Of a DNA stretch of 64,000 nucleotides, positions 24,609-31,228 are shown piece after piece. Below the pieces are notes generated by a model, which was not told the DNA's origin, searched no databases, and saw only the letters and a program-made list of their open reading frames with translations. This DNA comes from Candidatus Devosia phytovorans (GTDB taxonomy: Bacteria; Pseudomonadota; Alphaproteobacteria; Rhizobiales; Devosiaceae): the NCBI GenBank assembly GCA_029202405.1, contig CP119312.1, positions 1,307,001-1,371,000 of the forward strand. Reading direction: 5' to 3'. Positions within the stretch are counted from its first letter, which is position 1; each line of letters starts with the position of its first letter. Made by a program: the position numbers and the translations under genes.

Positions 24609-24937
24609 ACCGTGATTTCCAGCTCGGCAATCTTGTCGCCAGAGAGGATGAAGAAATACCGGAGGTCGATCGGGCTACCGGGGAACTCCCCGGACACATG
24701 CGCTGTCACCAGCGTCTTGCCGTTCTCTTTGGTGATGAAGAACGGCTCGGTAACGGTCGGCCCGAACTTGTTCGAATAGTCGACCTTCCATTGGCGGATG
24801 GCAGCATGCCCCATTAGGTCCTCACCAGCATCTTTGATGATGGCATTTTCAGTGAAGACAGCGGCCAGTTCGTCCGGGCCGCCGTCGCGTTCGGCGGTGA
24901 AGTAAGCCTCGATGCTTGAGGGCAATTTGATGGTCAT
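24605..24937 (-). CDS. SnoaL-like / NTF2-fold protein
   Basis: This 110-aa protein has the small cone-shaped NTF2 fold of SnoaL-like proteins. An N-terminal helix with an YFTAERDGGPDELAAVFTEN segment is followed by DLMGHAAIRQWKVDYSNKFG and a closing IAELEITV strand. Such proteins are isomerases, cyclases or ligand binders. It is the first gene of a two-gene operon with the SDR, with GGAG about 8 nt before the ATG. The pair resembles clusters handling small ketones or aldehydes, but no substrate can be named. Confidence 0.85.
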   Translation of the reverse strand: MTIKLPSSIEAYFTAERDGGPDELAAVFTENAIIKDAGEDLMGHAAIRQWKVDYSNKFGPTVTEPFFITKENGKTLVTAHVSGEFPGSPIDLRYFFILSGDKIAELEITV

Positions 24938-25072
24938 TTGGGTATCTCCAGATTTTGCAGCCTTGCCGACTGCGGGCCCGTCTCCGTTGGATCCGGTATC
25001 TGGAATTTAGTCCTCGACCATTCCGTCGATAAGCGACATAAATAGGAATGTGGAGTTGCGGAAACAGGGATA
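24938..25072. promoter_or_regulatory. Divergent promoter region, SnoaL-SDR operon and LysR gene
   Basis: LysR regulators usually bind between their own gene and a divergent target. Here GGAAT (25002-25006) and ATTCC (25020-25024) form an inverted repeat with a 13-bp spacer. A third copy of GGAAT stands at 25045-25049. These are plausible recognition and activation sites for the LysR protein. Confidence 0.4.
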
Positions 25073-25987
25073 ATGGCCCGGGATTTGCTTTCTGAATTGG
25101 ACGCGGTTCTCAGCATCGCTCGGCAAGGCTCGTTTCGCGCCGCAGCGCTTGATCTTGGCCTGTCCACGACCAGCCTGAGCAATGCCATAGCCAAGCTCGA
25201 ACTTCGCCTTGGCATCCGCCTGTTCAACCGCACGACACGAAGCGTTGCCCTGACCGATGCTGGGAGGGTTTTCGTCGAGCGGATTGGGCCCGCGATGACG
25301 GATATCCATGACGCCGTTCTTGGGGCTCAATCCTTGCAAGAAACACCGAGCGGGACGTTGCGCATCAATGCGTTCGCATCAGCTGCCCGCGAGGTTATGG
25401 AGCCGCTCATACTCCCTTTTCTTCGACGCTATCCGCTGGTGCACATCGATTTGGTCACCGAGGGGAAGCTGGTGGATATCGTCGCCAGCGGTTTCGATAT
25501 CGGGCTAAGGCCCGTCAATCTGGTCCCTACCGACATGATCGCGCTGACCCTTGGACGGGAGCGTCAAAATGTCGTGGTCGCGTCACCCGCTTTCGTGCGC
25601 AGCCATGGCAAACCTATCGTCCCTGCGGACCTTTATCGGTTCAAGTGCATCCGAGCCCGCTTGCCGAACAACGCAATGTTGCGATGGCGTTTTGAACGAG
25701 AGGGTGAGGCGGTTCAGATTGACGTGCAGGGCGCTATTACGCTCGACGAGTCCAGCCTGGTCCGGATTGCTGCGCAGGATGGCATCGGACTTGGCTATGT
25801 CATGGCAGCCGACGTGCGGGACGACATAGCATCCGGGCGACTGGTGCAAGTGCTGGAAGATTGGACACCGGCGCTCCCCCCGCTGGCGTTTTATTATCCA
25901 GGCAGGAAGAATCCGCCTGCCGCGTTCGCGGCATTCCTACAGGCAGCGAGAGAGTTTGCTTCCGGTCCCGCCTACAGCATCGCTTGA
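25073..25987 (+). CDS. LysR-family transcriptional regulator
   Basis: This 304-aa regulator has an N-terminal winged HTH (RDLLSELDAVLSIARQGSF, recognition helix around STTSLSNAIAKLE, then RLGIRLFNRTTRSVALTDAG). A LysR substrate-binding domain from about residue 90 (SGTLRINAF, DIGLRPVNL) follows. It belongs to the broad CrgA-like group that often controls a neighbouring dehydrogenase. It is divergent from the SnoaL-SDR pair with a 135-bp shared promoter region. Its inducer is unknown. Confidence 0.93.
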   Translation: MARDLLSELDAVLSIARQGSFRAAALDLGLSTTSLSNAIAKLELRLGIRLFNRTTRSVALTDAGRVFVERIGPAMTDIHDAVLGAQSLQETPSGTLRINAFASAAREVMEPLILPFLRRYPLVHIDLVTEGKLVDIVASGFDIGLRPVNLVPTDMIALTLGRERQNVVVASPAFVRSHGKPIVPADLYRFKCIRARLPNNAMLRWRFEREGEAVQIDVQGAITLDESSLVRIAAQDGIGLGYVMAADVRDDIASGRLVQVLEDWTPALPPLAFYYPGRKNPPAAFAAFLQAAREFASGPAYSIA

Positions 25988-26198
25988 AGACTGATTTTAC
26001 TGGCGAACTGTTGGATGGCAGTTGGTGGACAAAGCGCTGGAGAAGTCAGCTACTTCGCTTTCCACCCGAAAGGTGCCGGGCCGTTATCGACCCCATCACG
26101 GTCGTTCAGATCGCGAACGAGGCTGCCCGAAAGCCGCCATCCTCGCCGGATCGCTAGAGATGGACGTTCTCGCCCCAACCGACCTTCAAGAAATCCAC

Positions 26199-26891
26199 CT
26201 ATCGGCCAATCAGGCCAAGAACGGTGCGCTCTTCGGCATCCAGCAAGGGAGCGCTGGCGCCGATCTCGGCGAGATATGCATCGAGTGCGGCAAGGCCCGA
26301 TGCCGTCTGATAGCCCTCCGCCGTGCCATTGGCCACGACCATGCTGACCTGCCACTCTGACTGTGCGCGGCAGGCGACCATCACATAGCCCGGCACTTCG
26401 AATTCGCGGCAGAGCCTGCCTTCGCTGTCGGTGAAGCTGGCGACGGCATGCAACACGCGTCCATCCTCCAACGCTTGGTCAGCGCCCGAAGGCACGCTGT
26501 CGAGCGCTGCCTGCAGCTGGCTCTGTTCGACCCCGCCCCAGGACGGGTCGGAGGACGGCCGCAGCATGGGCGCCGCGACCACCACCGCTGCGACGCAGGC
26601 AGCAACACCGGCCACCGGAAACAGCCAGGCCAGGCTGATCTGCCGGTCCCAAAGCGGCTTGCGCGCCTTGCGAGCAATCATCGCCCGCACCGAGGCCTCA
26701 AGCTCGGCCGGCACCGGCTCCAGCAGGGGCGCAAAGCCCTCGCGGGCGAGACTTGCGCCATCGACCAGCTGCTCCAGCCGCTCAGCCAGCGCCGCATCCT
26801 GTTCCACGGCCTCTGCCACGGTCGAAAACAGCGGTTCGTCCAGCATGCCATCGGCAAAAGCCATCAGCGTTTCGTCGGAATATTCCGTCAT
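26199..26891 (-). CDS. Membrane anti-sigma factor of the ECF sigma gene
   Basis: This 230-aa protein has the layout of an inner-membrane anti-sigma factor. A cytoplasmic N-terminus opens with MTEYSDETLMAFADGMLDEP, the typical short anti-sigma helix. A membrane segment lies at about residues 88-110 (LAWLFPVAGVAACVAAVV), followed by a periplasmic domain of about 115 residues with two Cys (161 and 174). No zinc-binding HxxxCxxC motif is present. The ATG at 26891 has AAGGA 7 nt before it; an in-frame ATG at 26906 overlaps the sigma stop as ATGA and would add five residues. It is coupled to the sigma gene. Confidence 0.85.
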   Translation of the reverse strand: MTEYSDETLMAFADGMLDEPLFSTVAEAVEQDAALAERLEQLVDGASLAREGFAPLLEPVPAELEASVRAMIARKARKPLWDRQISLAWLFPVAGVAACVAAVVVAAPMLRPSSDPSWGGVEQSQLQAALDSVPSGADQALEDGRVLHAVASFTDSEGRLCREFEVPGYVMVACRAQSEWQVSMVVANGTAEGYQTASGLAALDAYLAEIGASAPLLDAEERTVLGLIGR

Positions 26892-26902
26892 GGCCTGATC
26901 CT

Positions 26903-27403
26903 TCATAGCAACTGCCCCGCTTCCAGGCCGACATCCTCGGCCAGCTTGCGACGAGCCCGGGCCAGCCGGCTCATCACCGTGCCGATCGGCAGATCGAGCA
27001 CTTCGGCCGCGTCGCGGTAGCTGAGGTCTTCGACGCAGACCAGCAGCAGCAATTCGCGCTGCTCGACAGGCAGCCGGCCGATGGCCTCGAGCGTCTTGCC
27101 CAGCACCAGCCGGTTCTCCGGTATGCGCGCCCCGTCAAAGGCGCCGAGATCGCTGTGCTCGACAATGTCGATCTCTTCACCGCGTGTCTTCTGGCGCCGC
27201 AGCCGGTCGATCCAGCCATTGCGCAGGATGCGGAACATCCACGCCTCGAAGGAGACGTCGAGAGTCTGCCGCGGACTGGCCAAGGCCTTTTCGCAGGCCA
27301 TCTGGACAAGGTCGTCTGCGGTATCGGCCACCTTGCACAGCGCAAGCGCATAGCGCCGCAGGCGCGGTAACAGGGGAACAAGGCTCGATCCGATTGTGCT
27401 CAT
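26903..27403 (-). CDS. ECF-family RNA polymerase sigma factor
   Basis: This 166-aa sigma-70 family protein contains only regions 2 and 4. Region 2 spans about residues 10-75 (RRYALALCKVADTADDLVQMAC, FEAWMFRILRNGWIDRLRR) and region 4 about 105-160 (EAIGRLPVEQRELLLLVCVEDLSY, then LPIGTVMSRLARARRKL). It is co-transcribed with the membrane anti-sigma gene and divergent from a secreted protease. The promoter at 27411-27437 carries the same motif as three neighbouring promoters, so it should be autoregulated. Its predicted transcript would start at or very near the ATG, and no ribosome-binding site is visible. The exact ECF subgroup is not assigned. Confidence 0.93.
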   Translation of the reverse strand: MSTIGSSLVPLLPRLRRYALALCKVADTADDLVQMACEKALASPRQTLDVSFEAWMFRILRNGWIDRLRRQKTRGEEIDIVEHSDLGAFDGARIPENRLVLGKTLEAIGRLPVEQRELLLLVCVEDLSYRDAAEVLDLPIGTVMSRLARARRKLAEDVGLEAGQLL

Positions 27404-27410
27404 GCAGGCT

Positions 27411-27437
27411 AAGACGCGCCGGGTTGAAATCTATTCC
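27411..27437 (-). promoter_or_regulatory. ECF-type promoter P1 for the sigma/anti-sigma operon
   Basis: On the minus strand, GGAATA (27437-27432) is followed after 15 bases by CGTCTT (27416-27411). The -10 element ends only seven bases before the sigma ATG at 27403. It is identical in layout to P2-P4 in this cluster. The inference of ECF use rests on the GGAAT / CGTC form, which is typical of ECF promoters, and on four repeats in one cluster. Confidence 0.75.
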
Positions 27438-27466
27438 CCGAGCTGTCGCATTTTTTTCTCCGACGT

Positions 27467-27493
27467 GGAATATCTTGATCCATCAGGCGTCTA
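27467..27493 (+). promoter_or_regulatory. ECF-type promoter P2 for the secreted subtilase
   Basis: GGAATA (27467-27472), 15 bases, then CGTCTA (27488-27493). The predicted transcript starts near 27500, giving a leader of about 27 bases before the TTG start of the protease. Confidence 0.75.
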
Positions 27494-27526
27494 TCATGGC
27501 GAACCCCGACAGTATCGGAGACCCGC

Positions 27527-28864
27527 TTGCTCCCGCTTTCCTCCATTTCCCTGCGCTCGGCACTGCTTGCCCTCGGCCTTGTCGTCCTGCCACCGCTGGT
27601 CCTGGCGCCCTATCTCGCCATGCCGGTCATGGCGCAGGAGGATGACGATGACGACGACGATGGTGGCGACGACGATGACGATGATGGCGACGGCGGCAGC
27701 TGGGGCGGTAGCGACGACGATGATGATGACAGCGATGACGACGCTGTCTGGACCGGTGGCTATATCCTCCGCCCCCGTGCCCAGGCACCCGCGCCGGTTG
27801 TCATTCCGCGCCCTGATCAGGCCGATGACCAGATCGTCGTGCAGCGCTTGAGCGCCGACGACCGCGCGACCCTGCTGGGTCAGGGCTATTTGCTTTTGGC
27901 CGAAAGCCGCGATCGGCTCCTGCTGCAATTGCCCGACCACCTGAATGTCGACGAGGCCCTGTCCCTGCTGCGCGAGACCGCGCCAGCGGCCCTCGCTGCC
28001 CCCAACAGCTACTATCGCAGTCAGGCCGTGCCAATGGAATGCGAGGGCGCGCTTTGCGCCCATTGGGAGGCGGTCAACTGGCCGCCGGTGACGGCCGATC
28101 CGCTCTGTCGCTTCGAACCTCATATCGGGGTGATCGACACGGGAGTGAACCAGGATCACGCCATGCTCACCAATGCCCGGCTCAGCCTCGAGACCATTGG
28201 CAGCGCGGGTGCCGAGCCTTCCGAGCACAAGCATGGTACCGCCGTCGTCGCCATGTTCGTCGGCGCCGCCGGGGATCGTGTTCCAGGTCTTGCCCCGGCA
28301 GCGCAACTGCTGGTGGTCGATCCCTTCGGCATGGTGGATGGCGATGAGCGCAGCGACGTCTTCTCGCTGGTCTCGGCGCTGGATCGTCTGGTGGAGGCCA
28401 AGGTCGATGTGGCAAGCCTCAGCCTCGCCGGTCCAGACAATCCGCTGCTCGCGGAAGCCGTGGCGCGCCTCCAGACTGCCGGCATTCCAATCGTCGCCGC
28501 GGTGGGCAATGCCGGACCGCGTGCAGCCCCGCTTTACCCGGCCGCCTATCCCGAGGTCGTGGCGGTGACCGCCGTTGATATCAGCGACAATATCTATCGG
28601 CGGGCAATCCACGGTGATCATGTCCTCTTGGCCGCGCCCGGCGTCGAGATCGCGACGGCGGCGTCGATCTCCGGCGTCCGTCCGCAGACCGGCACGAGCT
28701 TTGCCGTGCCCTTCGTCACCACAGCAGTGGCGGCCGCCATGGCCGGAGACGTCCCGGTGGACGAGGCGATCGACGCGCTGATCCAGACCAGTCGCGACCT
28801 CGGCGAGGCCGGCCGCGACCCGGTATTCGGCTGGGGGATGGTGCAGATCCCGTCGCCCTGCTGA
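27527..28864 (+). CDS. Secreted S8 (subtilisin-like) peptidase with poly-Asp segment
   Basis: This 445-aa protein starts with a signal peptide (residues 1-36, ending AMPVMAQ). An extremely acidic spacer follows at about 38-72, in which 23 of 35 residues are Asp. The subtilase domain holds the complete triad Asp204 (GVIDTGV), His236 (KHGTAVV) and Ser391 (TGTSFAVPF), with oxyanion Asn328 (VGNAG). It should be an active periplasmic or exported protease. TTG at 27527 is chosen because GGAG (27517-27520) lies 6 nt upstream and an ATG at 27496 is out of frame. The gene is divergent from the sigma factor and shares its promoter type. Confidence 0.9.
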   Translation: MLPLSSISLRSALLALGLVVLPPLVLAPYLAMPVMAQEDDDDDDDGGDDDDDDGDGGSWGGSDDDDDDSDDDAVWTGGYILRPRAQAPAPVVIPRPDQADDQIVVQRLSADDRATLLGQGYLLLAESRDRLLLQLPDHLNVDEALSLLRETAPAALAAPNSYYRSQAVPMECEGALCAHWEAVNWPPVTADPLCRFEPHIGVIDTGVNQDHAMLTNARLSLETIGSAGAEPSEHKHGTAVVAMFVGAAGDRVPGLAPAAQLLVVDPFGMVDGDERSDVFSLVSALDRLVEAKVDVASLSLAGPDNPLLAEAVARLQTAGIPIVAAVGNAGPRAAPLYPAAYPEVVAVTAVDISDNIYRRAIHGDHVLLAAPGVEIATAASISGVRPQTGTSFAVPFVTTAVAAAMAGDVPVDEAIDALIQTSRDLGEAGRDPVFGWGMVQIPSPC

Positions 28865-28871
28865 GCATTTT

Positions 28872-28904
28872 GCCACTCTCGCGTTTTAGAATCGCGAGAG
28901 TGGC
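28872..28904. terminator. Perfect 12-bp hairpin between convergent genes
   Basis: GCCACTCTCGCG (28872-28883) and CGCGAGAGTGGC (28893-28904) pair perfectly around a 9-base loop. It lies between the stops of the protease gene and the minus-strand 234-aa gene. No U-tract is present on either side, so it may rather protect or separate the two transcripts. Confidence 0.55.
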
Positions 28905-28927
28905 AGCCACTTTCGCTGAAAACGCTC

Positions 28928-29632
28928 CTAGCGGGCGGCGCGAGCAACCTTGCGATACCAGCCCGGACTGGCCAGCGTGTTGCGGAACACCTTGCGGCGC
29001 TCCTCGCCTTCCTGCGTGGTCTCGCTGCCGATCTCCATTTCGAGTTCGGTGCCGGCGCGCTCAAAGGGGATGACCTGAACCATGGGTGTGCCCTTTTCGA
29101 GCTCATGCAGCCCGTCGGGCCCATGGGCGAAGAAGGGGAAATGGATCGGCGCGGTATAGGTATCGGTATCGACGATCCCCGCAACCGGCTCGAACACGGG
29201 ATTGGCGCGGTTGAGCAGGGGCACAAACAGGCAGCTCCAGCCCTTGGGCGTGCGGATCGACCAGTAATTGTGGAACTTGCACGGTGGTTGACCGGATTTG
29301 GGATGGCCGGCCACCTGATGGCTGCCGTGATTGCTGACCATCACCTTGTCGAAATCCCAGCCCGCCGTCACCGACTGGCCACCGTCCTTGATGTCGAGCC
29401 GCACGGTCGCGGCCAGCGGGATGACATAGCCGGTCATCATCGCGTCGAGAAACGGCATGCAGCGCTTGACCGTCAAGCCCGTATCATCATGCGCCCGCTT
29501 GTTCGGATCGACCGCCGGCAGCTTGCGGAACCAGTCCGGCAGGTGCGTCTTGGCGGGAACGGGTGGCGCAATCACGCCCTCGTCCTCGGGGGCGCAGAGA
29601 AAACGGATCATGGGCTTGGACCGGGCGAACAT
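28928..29632 (-). CDS. Uncharacterised 234-aa protein in the ECF cluster
   Basis: I cannot assign a function. The protein has no signal peptide or membrane helix. Near the start are PAKTHLPDWFRKLPAVD and KRCMPFLDAMMTGYVIPLA, and in the middle CKFHNYWSIRTPKGWSCLF with Trp/Phe-rich strands. The CMPFLDAMTSGY-type block reminds me of conserved proteins seen in phages and marine viruses, but this is memory, not a search. GAGGAG lies 6 nt before the ATG. Promoter P3 (29663-29689) links it to the ECF regulon. It is convergent with the protease gene and divergent from the Ser/Asn-rich gene. Confidence 0.8.
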   Translation of the reverse strand: MFARSKPMIRFLCAPEDEGVIAPPVPAKTHLPDWFRKLPAVDPNKRAHDDTGLTVKRCMPFLDAMMTGYVIPLAATVRLDIKDGGQSVTAGWDFDKVMVSNHGSHQVAGHPKSGQPPCKFHNYWSIRTPKGWSCLFVPLLNRANPVFEPVAGIVDTDTYTAPIHFPFFAHGPDGLHELEKGTPMVQVIPFERAGTELEMEIGSETTQEGEERRKVFRNTLASPGWYRKVARAAR

Positions 29633-29662
29633 TTTGGCTCCTCGATTTCAACTATTGAGGGC

Positions 29663-29689
29663 AAGACGTCTGGCGTCGCCAAATATTCC
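29663..29689 (-). promoter_or_regulatory. ECF-type promoter P3 for the 234-aa protein
   Basis: On the minus strand, GGAATA (29689-29684), 15 bases, CGTCTT (29668-29663). The expected transcript start lies about 24 bases before the ATG at 29632, leaving room for the GAGGAG ribosome site. Confidence 0.75.
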
Positions 29690-29713
29690 CACGCGAGAAA
29701 AACAAAAATCTTT

Positions 29714-29740
29714 GGAATAGATCCGCGGCCCGGGCGTCTT
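29714..29740 (+). promoter_or_regulatory. ECF-type promoter P4 for the low-complexity protein genes
   Basis: GGAATA (29714-29719), 15 bases, CGTCTT (29735-29740). It lies 24 bases from the oppositely directed P3 and about 46 bases before the ATG at 29787, so it can drive both low-complexity genes. Confidence 0.75.
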
Positions 29741-29786
29741 TCTGCTCGGAGCCAGTCGAGCTCCCAAGCTGAAAAGGAGATATCCG

Positions 29787-30227
29787 ATGGGCAAGTCCAT
29801 CACGATAACAACCCTCGCCGTTGCCGGCCTCATGGCCGCCAATGCACCGTCCCAGGCCTATCAGGTCGAAAGCCCCCAACCATCGCTTGCCGTGACCTCG
29901 GCCAATGAAATGGTCGCCGACTCACGCCGCTCGGGCCTCGTCTACGACTATCGCAACGGCAGTTGGAGCGATGGCGGCAGCTCGAGCAATTCCAACTCGA
30001 ACTCGAACTCCAATTCGAGCAGTAATTCCTCGTCCAACTCCAACTCGAATTCGTCCTCCAATTCGAATTCGAACTCCTCGTCCAACTCGAGCTCCAACAG
30101 CTCCTCGAATTCCTCGAGCAATTCGTCTTCGAACTCCTCCAGCAACTCCTCGTCAAACTCGTCGAGCAATTCCTCGTCGAATTCATCCTCGAACTCGTCG
30201 TCCAATTCGTCCGACGACGACGATTGA
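29787..30227 (+). CDS. Secreted Ser/Asn-repeat protein
   Basis: This 146-aa protein has a signal peptide (MGKSITITTLAVAGLMAANAPSQA, cleavage near residue 24), a short unique region (residues 25-64) and a tail of only Ser and Asn (65-142). The tail begins as alternating S-N and becomes a strict period-4 S-S-S-N repeat; the protein ends in four Asp. AGGAG lies 7 nt before the ATG. Such tails are disordered and flexible and are often phase-separating, surface-coating or glycosylated linkers; no function is known here. The gene is driven by P4 and followed 25 bases later by the Asp-rich gene. Reading frames on the other strand are artefacts of the repeat. Confidence 0.85.
   Translation: MGKSITITTLAVAGLMAANAPSQAYQVESPQPSLAVTSANEMVADSRRSGLVYDYRNGSWSDGGSSSNSNSNSNSNSSSNSSSNSNSNSSSNSNSNSSSNSSSNSSSNSSSNSSSNSSSNSSSNSSSNSSSNSSSNSSSNSSDDDD
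29979..30212 (+). repeat. Ser/Asn-encoding repeat tract
   Basis: 78 codons encode only Ser and Asn. The codons are mixed (TCG, TCC, AGC, TCT, TCA, AGT; AAC, AAT), so the DNA is much less regular than the protein. This is not a CRISPR array or a simple microsatellite. Confidence 0.85.
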
Positions 30228-30252
30228 TCTGGTCAAACCAAGGAGCTGAACC

Positions 30253-30594
30253 ATGAAGATGCCCATCAAGGCCATGAGCCTTACTCTAGCCCTGCTGCTC
30301 GGAACGACCAGTCTGGGCCTCGCCGCCAGCGTCGAAACACTCGATGCCAAGCCTGTCGCCCAGGACACCGGCACTGTGCTGGTCGCCGATGACGACGACT
30401 TCCGCCCCTTCTGGTGGCGCAATGCTGGTTCGACCTGGCAGGGCGGTGGCTGGGACGACGATGATGACGATGACGACGATCACGATGATCGTTGGGACGA
30501 CGACCACGACGACGATCGTTGGGACGACGATGACGACGACGATCGTTGGGACGACGATGACGACGACGACTGGGATGATGATGACGACGATTGA
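30253..30594 (+). CDS. Secreted Asp/Trp-repeat protein
   Basis: This 113-aa protein has a signal peptide (MKMPIKAMSLTLALLLGTTSLGLAA, cleavage near residue 25) and a short unique part containing RPFWWRNAGSTWQGGGW. Its tail is made of R-W-D-D-D-D units with up to nine Asp in a row (residues 68-113). The tail is extremely acidic, so metal (Ca, Fe) or cation binding in the periplasm is a reasonable guess. AGGAG lies 7 nt before the ATG. It lies 25 bases after the Ser/Asn gene on the same strand and is probably in one transcript from P4. A terminator follows. Confidence 0.85.
   Translation: MKMPIKAMSLTLALLLGTTSLGLAASVETLDAKPVAQDTGTVLVADDDDFRPFWWRNAGSTWQGGGWDDDDDDDDDHDDRWDDDHDDDRWDDDDDDDRWDDDDDDDWDDDDDD
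30487..30570 (+). repeat. Three tandem 27-30 bp units coding for the Asp/Trp repeat
   Basis: The units start at 30487, 30514 and 30541 with GATCGTTGGGACGACGA. The second unit and the first 27 bases of the third are identical; the first differs at two positions, and the third carries one extra GAC. This points to recent tandem duplication. Confidence 0.8.
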
Positions 30595-30602
30595 TCATCC
30601 CC

Positions 30603-30629
30603 GGCATTCGCGTCCCTGACGCGAATGCC
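30603..30629. terminator. Perfect 12-bp bidirectional terminator hairpin
   Basis: GGCATTCGCGTC (30603-30614) and GACGCGAATGCC (30618-30629) pair perfectly around CCT. It separates the Asp-rich gene from the convergent phosphatase gene, whose stop codon it touches. Confidence 0.7.
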
Positions 30630-31228
30630 TAGTCCGGCGCATCCAGCACCGGCGCCGCGCCGGTGACATTGAACGCTTCGAGCCGCGCCATGCCATTGGG
30701 AAAGGCCAGAATGGTGAGACTGGCCGGTCCGACCGGAATGATCCGCGCCGGTTCGAGCCCCAGCGCGTGATCGAGCGCCGCCCTGATCACCCCGCCGTGG
30801 CAGACCAGCAGCGCCGTCTGCTCGGTGCGCTGCAGGGCGCGCATCATGGCGGCGCCGATACGGGCTCGCATGTCGCACCACAATTCGCCTTCGGGCGGCG
30901 CATAGGTGCCTGCGCGCCAGGCCAGGTAATTGGCCTCTTCCCGCGCCTTGATCCCGGCAATGGCCTGTCCGGTCCAAACGCCCACGCTATGCTCGCGCAG
31001 CCCCGGTTCCCGTTCGGCCTCGGGATAGCCCAGCAGGGCTGCCGTCTCCACGGCGCGGACAAGATCCGAGGTCAGCACAAAATCGGGTCGCCAGGAGGCC
31101 AGCAGCGGCGCGAGTGCCCTTGCTTGGTCCTGTCCCTTGGGCGACAGGCTGATATCGGCCTGACCCTGCAGGCGGCGCACCGCATTCCATTCGCTTTCGC
31201 CATGCCGGACGAGCAGGAGCCGCTTCAC
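30629..31228 (-). CDS. Histidine phosphatase family protein
   Basis: This 199-aa cytoplasmic phosphatase or mutase-like enzyme has the catalytic RHG motif at residues 8-10 (LLVRHGESEWN), a second conserved Arg in SDLVRAVETA, the conserved Glu of the LREHSVGVWTG block, and the second catalytic His in VCHGGVIRAAL. The substrate may be a phosphosugar, phosphoserine or another phosphomonoester. Its start overlaps the stop of the ABC ATPase gene (ATGA, 31225-31228), so it belongs to the importer operon. It may dephosphorylate the imported compound or a product derived from it. Confidence 0.9.
   Translation of the reverse strand: MKRLLLVRHGESEWNAVRRLQGQADISLSPKGQDQARALAPLLASWRPDFVLTSDLVRAVETAALLGYPEAEREPGLREHSVGVWTGQAIAGIKAREEANYLAWRAGTYAPPEGELWCDMRARIGAAMMRALQRTEQTALLVCHGGVIRAALDHALGLEPARIIPVGPASLTILAFPNGMARLEAFNVTGAAPVLDAPD

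Noticed and set aside
29830..30205. Long minus-strand frames across the Ser/Asn gene, one rich in Glu/Leu/Phe
   Set aside because: They are the mirror of the repeat codons, have no ribosome site, and oppose a gene with a good signal peptide and ribosome site.
29979..30212. Possible CRISPR or microsatellite array
   Set aside because: No constant repeat with unique spacers exists; the regularity is in the encoded Ser/Asn protein, with mixed codons.
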